A DNA stretch of 64,000 nucleotides from Hyaloperonospora brassicae (Eukaryota > Oomycota > Peronosporomycetes > Peronosporales > Peronosporaceae), in the NCBI GenBank assembly GCA_947650285.1, contig CANTFL010001453.1, positions 1 through 64,000 on the forward strand, read 5' to 3'. The notes under the pieces are model-generated. The model ran no database searches. It was not told the DNA's origin and worked only from the letters and a program-made list of their open reading frames with translations. Positions 57,770-64,000 of this stretch are shown here, piece after piece. The stretch's first letter is position 1; each line of letters opens with the position of its first letter. A program made the translations under genes and the position numbers.

Positions 57770-58589
57770 TGGTGGAGGCAGGTGGGTAGCTGGGTACCGC
57801 TTGACCAACACCCACATCAGTCGGCACAGCCGGAGCATAACGTGTGCGAGTTCGCAACTGGCCTCTGGCCTTCAGCTTGGCGTAATCATACCGAAGCTTT
57901 CGTTCTAGACGAACATCTGCCACATCGGCACTTGCTCTGATCGCTAACACGCTGCTGAGGTGTCGTTTCCGATGCACCCAGCGAACAAAAGCGTTGTCTT
58001 CTTCCTCCTGAGATTCGCCTGCGAATAAGAGGATGGGTATACCCTTCATCGGTGGAACCGGTGCACCCCGTGCTTGCGTGTCAAGGCGCAACTTGTATTG
58101 ACTTTGAGTCGTCAAGTGGGGTTGCAGGTACCTCTCACGTTGTGCCTGTCGACTCGCCACCTCATTAGAAGATGTATGTTCAGCGCCAATAGCCCACGTT
58201 GCCAAATAACGACCTGTCGTTTGGCGTATACGCTCTTCCACATTGAGTGGTGTGAACAGATAGCCACGACGACCCTCAAGGGTTGCAGCAAGCTGCATAC
58301 GGCGCTGAGCGCTCTCCTCTCGTTGGATAGCCAACTGTTGTTCCTGATCGATTGGATTAGGGATGATTTCATCTCCCACAAGAAGTGTTTAATGCGGCGC
58401 CGATGGCGCGTTGGCTTTGCCACGCTCGGCAAATGGGTTTAATGCAATATATGGCGCTGCCTCGTGCACTGGTGCGTCGTACATTGTCCTCTCGTCACCA
58501 TGGATATCGTTATCGCTATCATAATCCACCTCTACATCGATGCCGAGGTAAGACGAGATAGTCGAATACTTATAGGGTGGCGATGCCAT
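57630..58589 (-). pseudogene. antisense open frame of element B
   Basis: A minus-strand frame from an ATG at 58,589 (109 bp from the 3' LTR) to a stop ending at 57,630, about 320 codons, with a single in-frame TAA at 58,389-58,391. The N-terminal part is acidic (GIDVEVDYDSDNDIHGDE) and resembles the start of the family-A antisense frame (DVEVIYSGESD). The middle is charged (QQLAIQREESAQRRMQLA; ESQEEEDNAFVRWVHRKRHL), and the end is basic and Ser/Pro-rich. A further minus-strand frame, 57,616-57,392, could be an extension in another frame with coiled-coil character. It is the longest readable frame in an element whose sense genes are riddled with stops. No known domain was recognised. Confidence 0.55.
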
Positions 58590-58697
58590 GGTGTTTTGTG
58601 TTTTGCCAACCGTAAGGTTAAAGCGCACACACACCGTCCTCTTCGAGGAAAGAATTCGATTGACGTTTTGTAGAAACGTCAGTCTGGTGAACGACGG

Positions 58698-59232
58698 TGT
58701 AACGGGGTTACGCGTCGACGGGTCGTCGACAATAGATGTGGTACACACAAGGGATGGGATCCCCTTTAAAGTAATATTAGAACTTCAGTATATATTGTTG
58801 AAGGCTAATGTCTGTCAATAATTGATTACGAGATCTTTTAATAGGTTTATTTCGGACATAAGTGAGTAGATTATTTACTTTGTTCTACGGTGTTCTTTTA
58901 GGTTAAAAGAGGAAATAAAATTCAATTCCCATTTTGATCAACAAAAGACACGTGCCTCTCTGAGGCGTCTTGCGATCGTAAGGAAGTAGCATCGCCTTGT
59001 TGAAGCAGCTACTCCTTGTGCACTTCGTGCGTTTGATTCTTTGAATCGTTTGGTCCCCATGGAACAGGGACCGTAAGCTCTTTGAGCTTGTTGACTCTTT
59101 GAGTCGGGTTATTTGAACCACCCTTTAGCTCTCGGAGCTGTTGACTCTTTGAGTCGGGTTTGTAGAACCTTAAGTTGCTCGTAAGAGCGTTAAGTCTTCC
59201 TCTGACTGAAGGAGCTGGGTAGCTCCGCTACA
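58698..59232 (+). repeat. 3' LTR of element B
   Basis: 535 bp. Compared with the 5' LTR: three changes near 58,780-58,790, one in a stem near 59,145, one in the GACTTAAG stem and two in the last stem, which is perfect here (GGAGCT...AGCTCC) but has a mismatch in the 5' LTR. Confidence 0.95.
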
Positions 59233-59237
59233 AGACG

Positions 59238-60608
59238 GCTATCGTCGTCGAAGCTAGAAGTCGCGTGTGAAGTGATGAGTTAGGAGTACCCTGCGTATAG
59301 TGTTGGAAAACGTGCGCAGCCTAATACGCAGTACCATCGTGTATGCGGTGTACAGCGTGAGCTGATATTCTTGGGCAACCGTTTACTGCTGCCCGGGCAT
59401 GTCACTCGCCAAGGTCCGAATTCCAGCATCCCTGGTATGCTCTGATCGGATATACACGCCACAACTACGACTCAGTGCCCACTTGACCACATGATGACGG
59501 CTGAGACTTGCAACAAAACACACATGAAATAAATACTGCTGAGCCCAGCTCAGTACATATTGTACGCGGCAAGCCAAGCAAGTCACCGTTGTGGAAAATG
59601 GCGACGAGTAGTAGTATAGGATGTAGCTCACGCTCTGGCGTGCCTGTCGCGCACTTGTGTAACAGCAGCTCCATCTCATTGGAAATTATCGAAGTGCAGC
59701 ACATACTTTGCCGATTTTTTCCGAACATCGTATACCGAAGGAAATGTGTTCATCACTCGACCGAAGGATCGTGGCGAGCACCGCGCAACCTATTCTACAA
59801 GATGGACGTGATTATAGGACCGCATTGATGACGGCAATCCCTAGAAGTCGAGAAACATCGACGGGTTTACCACCGATCAACTCAAGTACACGATCGTGGA
59901 TCACCATTGCGCTCGTCAATACAAGGCCAGGTCCGAGGCGGGCGCCTGTACTAGTGCTTTCTACGATGCTTTATGGGTGTAAATGAAGGAAAGCGGTAAG
60001 AAACTAAGCTCTTCTACATCGACAATCGACAACGATCAGCAATTTGGCCATCGATAAGATCGGCGCTTGCAGTATGGAGCGCTCCTGCATCACAACTGCT
60101 TCGAGATTTTGCATGGACATTATTGACAACAAACAGGTCATCAGCAATAGGTGCGTTTGTAGGGGCTATGCCGGTCATGTCACACAGTCGAAGCGTTTGT
60201 CGGACGCAGATACGATACCACTTACCGTCTTACGCGGACAGAACGTACTAACACACAAAAACGATCGACATGTGTTGCGAATTCGGACCGACAAACGCGC
60301 GTCAATGCTTCGCATCCGTCACGTGGTTCGATCTGGTGTGGCGCACGCCATCGACATCTCCCTCTCAATAGTGACCGTAGTCAATGGAGCAGTGAAGAAG
60401 GTCGTCGGCCACGTTGACAGCGGCTCGAGGAGTCTCGTGCGGGCGCTGAGCACGTGGTGTCCACTGCAGCAATGGACAAGGGCCGCACGGTCAACGCCGT
60501 GGCATCACGTCGGACTTGAGCTTCTCGAGGCGTCCGTTTACTTCGACGCTATGGGATAAGAGCTCTCACTTCGATTGGGCTGGTCGACTGTCCCGGCTAT
60601 GCGCCGTT
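59238..60608. other. spacer between elements B and A2, possible gene remnant
   Basis: GC is higher than in the eroded tracts. A plus-strand frame at 60,044-60,559 is open for 171 codons with mixed composition and no motif. A minus-strand frame at 59,465-59,728 has a stretch HPILLLVAIFHNGDLLGLPR that looks protein-like. This may be a remnant of a host gene or another element. No function assigned. Confidence 0.3.
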
Positions 60609-61000
60609 TGTAATGGGGCACACCCTTGCGTGAACTTAACGCAAGGGTTTCAGTCCCCCGACAGACGTACACGTGGCAAGCGAGGAAGCGTAGGTAGATT
60701 AAAAGCAGAACTGTTATATTAATATAATTAAGTCTTTTAACTACTGTCTCTCTGTTTGACTTAACTTAATTATACTAATATAACTGAGTGTATGGTGACG
60801 TCTCGTCACCACTCATTGCGCGCGTCTTGCGGCGATTGGTGGGTTGATATCATCAAGATATCAACCAATGAACAGACTCTTTGGTCGGCCCTTCAATATC
60901 ACCACTTTGGTGATATTGTTGAAAGAATATTCAACATAATATTCTTTATTGTCATTATCTCTAGAATGACAATTTCCATGAAACGGGCTACCCCGTTACA
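60609..61000 (-). repeat. 3' LTR of A2
   Basis: 392 bp. Relative to A1 LTRs the hairpins at 60,948-60,973 and 60,925-60,946 keep their total lengths (26 and 22 bases) and pairing while changing sequence. The outer end reads TGTAATGGGGC (one change from TGTAACGGGGC). Confidence 0.9.
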
Positions 61001-61133
61001 TCACCCCCCCCTTAACTGATAGTCACCGTGTTTCTATCGAAAAATATGGCGGCCACCCGTTGGCCACCATTGGGACAGGGAGCACTTGTTGGGTCCGTTC
61101 CATTCACTTTCCGCTTGACCTCGCATAGTTAAC

Positions 61134-62745
61134 ATGTCTATGCGAGGTGACTCAAGACCTACACAGCCCGGTGCTGTGCCAGCCTCTGCGGCAGACGATT
61201 CGTCGTCTGCTGCTCCTTCTTTGCCTGCAGCAACAGGTGCTGCAGGTGCACGCGGCACCTCACCGCGTGCGCATGATGACCTCGACGTAGAGGTCATCTA
61301 CTCTGGCGAGTCAGACGTGTCTGACTCGGGCAATGCGCCAGAGGCGTCTCGCTCACCGGCGACGCCTCAGTGTTCGCCAAAGCCACTGCCGAACGAACGG
61401 ACTCGTGAGTTGCAACACAGTCTGTTCGGCAGTGATGACGAATCAGGGTGATGAGTATGTTTGCTCATCACCGCAATCAGCTCGTGCTCCTTCGCACGAG
61501 CGACTTGACGATGGTGCAACCCATCGTCATACTGACAACCGTGGTACCGACAAGGGTACCACTGTGAAGCGTGATGAGCTGAAGCCGTGGCGTTTTCCCG
61601 AACGGCTCATCAATAGCTTGTCTCACGAGACAAGCCAACACCATCGAATACCCTTATTCGATGCGACTGAGCTTCACGGCTTGAGTTCCAGCGCGAAGAA
61701 CTTTCGCGCTTAGATAGAATTTTATCTCGATGTCTTTCTTAGACATCGATGGTACAACAGCAACCAAAAGCGTGACAAAACATCGCTTTTGGCTGCGTGG
61801 AATGCGTTCGTCCAAACATAAAGAATTTTGGACGAGAAGGGTGGCTCAAGAAACTTGAGGCGACACGCCTCAGGTTCGAACGGCGAACGCCAACCGGTGC
61901 TAGGTACCGGTTGCACTGTCTATCGAGTGAGGCAGACATTCCTTGCCTCACATGGGGATACCCTTGTGCGAGTTCTGTTGACAACTCGCAGCGTGCACAT
62001 AGGGATGTGTACTCCCTTAATTCGCCCTGGGGAAGGGCACACATCTCGGCTGAGATGCGTGACGCGATTGCAAACTTGCAATCCGTCTACAAGCGCCTAG
62101 GGAGCGTGTTTACCGATGGGCCACAGGACTCATCGGATGGGTCTCGTCATACTGGCGGACGAGACCTTCAACATCCATCAACAGCTGAGAGCGGGCTCCC
62201 AGCTGTTCCAAGAGGGTGGATACCCCCGCCACTGGACGAGGTAGCTCGTCCTTGATCCTGAATCGTCACGGTGATTCAAGATACGCTCCACTAGAAAGCG
62301 TTGATCACCGTGAGCATCCACCAAAGGATGTGGTGGAGGAGGAAAGACCTCCTCCAGATGATTCGGTTCACCATCTCGACCCTTACGAGATGGATCGCGC
62401 AATCGATGACTTGCGCGATGACTTGAAGCACGAGCGCGACCGGCACTACGCTTTGACTGATACCGTGCGGAAGAACCGCAAGGGTCACGAGGCTGATCGG
62501 GCGAGGGATCGCGCCGATTATGCCACGGCGCAGCTTCAGGTCGAGCGGGATGTCCGCTCCATATTCGGCGAGCTGGCGACAGCTCGCGGGGGATATCTCG
62601 GTTGAGTTCCGAGGTATCATATCTGCGCGACCAGACGGATCGTCTGGAGCGCGAACGCAAGGACTTGATGGATGTTCTTGAACGTGGGGGCTATCTTCAT
62701 CGGAAGAAGAAGGCTCGTACTGACAGTACGATCTAAGCCTCCCCA
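61134..62745 (+). CDS. antisense open region of A2
   Basis: Same series as in A1, here on the plus strand. It starts at ATG 61,134, 134 bp from the LTR. Pieces: 61,134-61,451 (LDVEVIYSGESDVSDSG; ends at a TGA where A1 reads on), about 61,450-61,713 in a second frame (KRDELKPWRFPERLINSL), 61,797-62,255 (SAEMRDAIANLQSVYKRLG), 62,216-62,605 (coiled coil, DDLRDDLKHERDRHYAL) and about 62,602-62,735 (LSSEVSYLRDQTDRLERER, ending TAA). Frames change between pieces, partly at different places than in A1. Conservation with A1 is high, but so is that of the whole element, so it does not prove selection. Confidence 0.45.
62178..62324 (-). CDS. chromodomain of A2
   Basis: Identical in its readable part to A1 (RFLVERILNHRDD; YLVQWRGYPPSWNSWEP). 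It has the same frame offset to integrase as A1. In A2 the integrase frame has no stop at the A1 TAG position and runs on in the wrong frame to 62,291, across the chromodomain start. Confidence 0.85.
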   Translation of the reverse strand: MVDAHGDQRFLVERILNHRDDSGSRTSYLVQWRGYPPSWNSWEPALSC

Positions 62746-63340
62746 CGTACAACGTAGGATGCGTGCGCATCCTACGTGGCAATTCGAGTGTGTATGCATT
62801 GCCCTTGCGATGCAACACTCGAAATGGCCCAATGTACTTCGGCAGTAGTTTTCTACTGCCGACACTAGTGACTGCATATCCAAGTAAGTTTACCGTAGAC
62901 AGTAGTACTAGGTCGTTAACTTTAAATGAAAGAACATTTGCTCTTCCATTCTTGTCTGCGTTCCGTTTCTGGCGGCCCACCGCATTTGCGATGGAGTCCT
63001 GAACGAAACGGACTACCGCTTCTCGAGTCAGCAGGAAGTTCTCTGCTGACTCTTTGTTTTGTCTTTCAGTGGGCTTGGTGCGCACTGCTAAGAGATTGCT
63101 CTCTTCTTCAGCGAGGTTGTCTTCTTCCTCGCTGGCATAATCGTTGACGATGCTGAATATACCAGCATCGTCATCATCATCCGAGTCAATAATAGCGTCA
63201 TCGCTATTATTGAGGTGATCTTCTTCATCGATGTCGACTTGATCGACATCGGCATCATACGTGACGACGTTAGCGTCGACACGTGATGAGCAAGAGCCAA
63301 AACGGGTTTTGCTCGAGCGAGTCCCCCCCCCTTATCCAAG
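62291..63340 (-). CDS. pol: integrase C-terminal region and acidic insert of A2
   Basis: Contains KESAENFLLTREAVVRFVQD, NDLVLLSTVNLLGYAV, KYIGPFRVLHRKGNAYTLEL and HPTLYVGRLRSY. The acidic tract lies at about 63,100-63,240. Just upstream the G-run (63,325-63,333) is longer than in A1, placing the joining frame differently. Confidence 0.8.
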
Positions 63341-64000
63341 AGTCACACTCTAGAAGGGTGGGCACTCGTGGATGGCGTAGGCCCTTTACGTAAAACGGTG
63401 TGTGCTGTGTTGAAGCATGCACCGAATTATTGATGGCGAATTTCACCATGGGTAGTAATTCGCTCCAACTCGGAAACGAGTGGACATATCCTCGAAGGAT
63501 CTCTTCGAGGACACGGTTCGCACGTTTCGTCGTCTGACCATCTGTTTCTGGATGGTCAGAAGTGAACATCTTCAATCGTGTTCCGAAAGTACGGAACACG
63601 GTTTGCTAAAATGCCGCCGTGAACCGAGGGTCACGGTCGGATACGAGTTCACGGGGTAACCCGTGGAGTCTAAAGACCGTGTCTAGAAAGACACGAGCAC
63701 AACCTTGAGCCTTGATCGACTCAGGGACTACAGCAAGATGGACCATCTTGCTGAATCGGTCAACAAACACAAGAATACCATTATTCTTGTGAGCGTCTTT
63801 GGGGAAACCGAAGACGAAGTCCATTGAAACGGACTGCCAGCACTCTGCCGGAACAGGTAGAGGCTGCGATGGCGCACGGGATGAAGGACTAGGCTTCATC
63901 CGTTGACAAACCTCGCAAGCACGTATGTACTTGCGTTCAATCTGATACTGGCGGGGCCAGTAAAAGTCACGACTTACCGTGAGGTAAGTCTTTTCTCTAC
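63341..64000 (-). pseudogene. pol: integrase core of A2, broken and truncated at the window edge
   Basis: CQRMKPSPSS through SMDFVFGFPKDAHKNNGILV, SKMVHLAVVPES and SDRDPRFTAAF (63,606-63,899), then a TAG in place of Trp. Continues TVFRTFGTRLKMFTSDHPET and PFYVKGLRHPRVP. The DDE Glu is replaced (E to TK). Runs off the right edge in the zinc-binding region. Confidence 0.85.

Larger units (their letters stand above)
51537..59232 (+). mobile_element. Ty3/gypsy chromovirus, element B (defective)
   Basis: 7,696 bp bounded by two 535-bp LTRs with only about seven differences by eye. The flanks AGGCG (51,532-51,536) and AGACG (59,233-59,237) look like a 5-bp target duplication with one change. Order: PBS, gag, protease, RT, RNase H, integrase, chromodomain, minus-strand frame. 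It belongs to a different family from A (proteins clearly divergent), though both LTRs begin TGTAACGGGG. Gag and pol are broken by many stops and frameshifts; only the last 228 codons of integrase form a clean frame. Confidence 0.95.
60609..64000 (-). mobile_element. second copy of family A (A2), reverse orientation, cut by the window edge
   Basis: Reverse-strand copy of A1 from its 3' LTR (60,609-61,000) back to the integrase zinc-binding region at 64,000, where the window ends. Coding DNA is very close to A1; the LTR is more divergent, with several substitutions and small indels. Its integrase is dead by two visible lesions: TGG to TAG in AAFWQTV (about 63,605) and loss of the catalytic Glu (DGQTTKRAN in place of DGQTERAN, about 63,530). 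Confidence 0.9.

Noticed and set aside
1..64000. tRNA, rRNA or secreted RxLR-type effector genes
   Set aside because: No cloverleaf, rRNA segment or signal peptide followed by an RxLR motif was found by eye; a covariance-model search would be needed to exclude small RNAs.

Overview
The window looks like a repeat-rich, gene-poor stretch of a eukaryotic genome, most likely an oomycete (a Phytophthora or downy-mildew type). The grounds are: (i) two full-length Ty3/gypsy chromoviruses with LTRs beginning TGTAACGGGG, (ii) many layers of decayed relatives, (iii) long AT-moderate tracts without genes, and (iv) no prokaryotic gene organisation. The species is an inference; nothing in the window fixes it.

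Layout. 1-0.7 kb: the 3' part of a coiled-coil gene entering from the left edge. 1.7-2.8 kb, minus strand: a decayed multi-pass membrane-protein gene. 2.8-35.7 kb: almost entirely eroded repeat DNA. It holds four copies of a ~1.1 kb GATC-dense repeat (6.3, 22.6, 26.6 and 27.9 kb; a fifth, partial, lies at 49.9 kb), a gypsy RT scrap at 11 kb, a 15-bp tandem array at 16.3 kb, and a decayed gypsy pol (30.3-33.0 kb, minus). 35.735-43.715 kb: a complete chromovirus, element A1, with 391/390-bp LTRs, a 5-bp CACAA target duplication, PBS, gag, protease, RT, RNase H, integrase, chromodomain and PPT. It is nested in the remains of an older minus-strand relative, whose gag/linker remnant appears at 44.0-45.1 kb. 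51.537-59.232 kb: a second chromovirus family, element B, with 535-bp LTRs and a heavily broken pol. 60.609-64.0 kb: a second copy of family A (A2) in reverse orientation, running off the right edge.

Three things stand out. First, family A is saturated with short perfect inverted repeats: its LTR is essentially a chain of hairpins, and the coding region contains a 7-13 bp stem every few tens of bases, built through conserved protein motifs by codon choice. Family B pol does not show this. Second, both families carry minus-strand open frames between the chromodomain and the 3' LTR. They start about 110-135 bp from the 3' LTR and share a DVEV-x-Y-x-S patch near the start. Third, in family A the chromodomain lies in a different frame from integrase in both copies, in the same relation.

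All identities and counts were made by eye. A1 carries several frameshifts and stops, so it is recent but probably not autonomous as read here.
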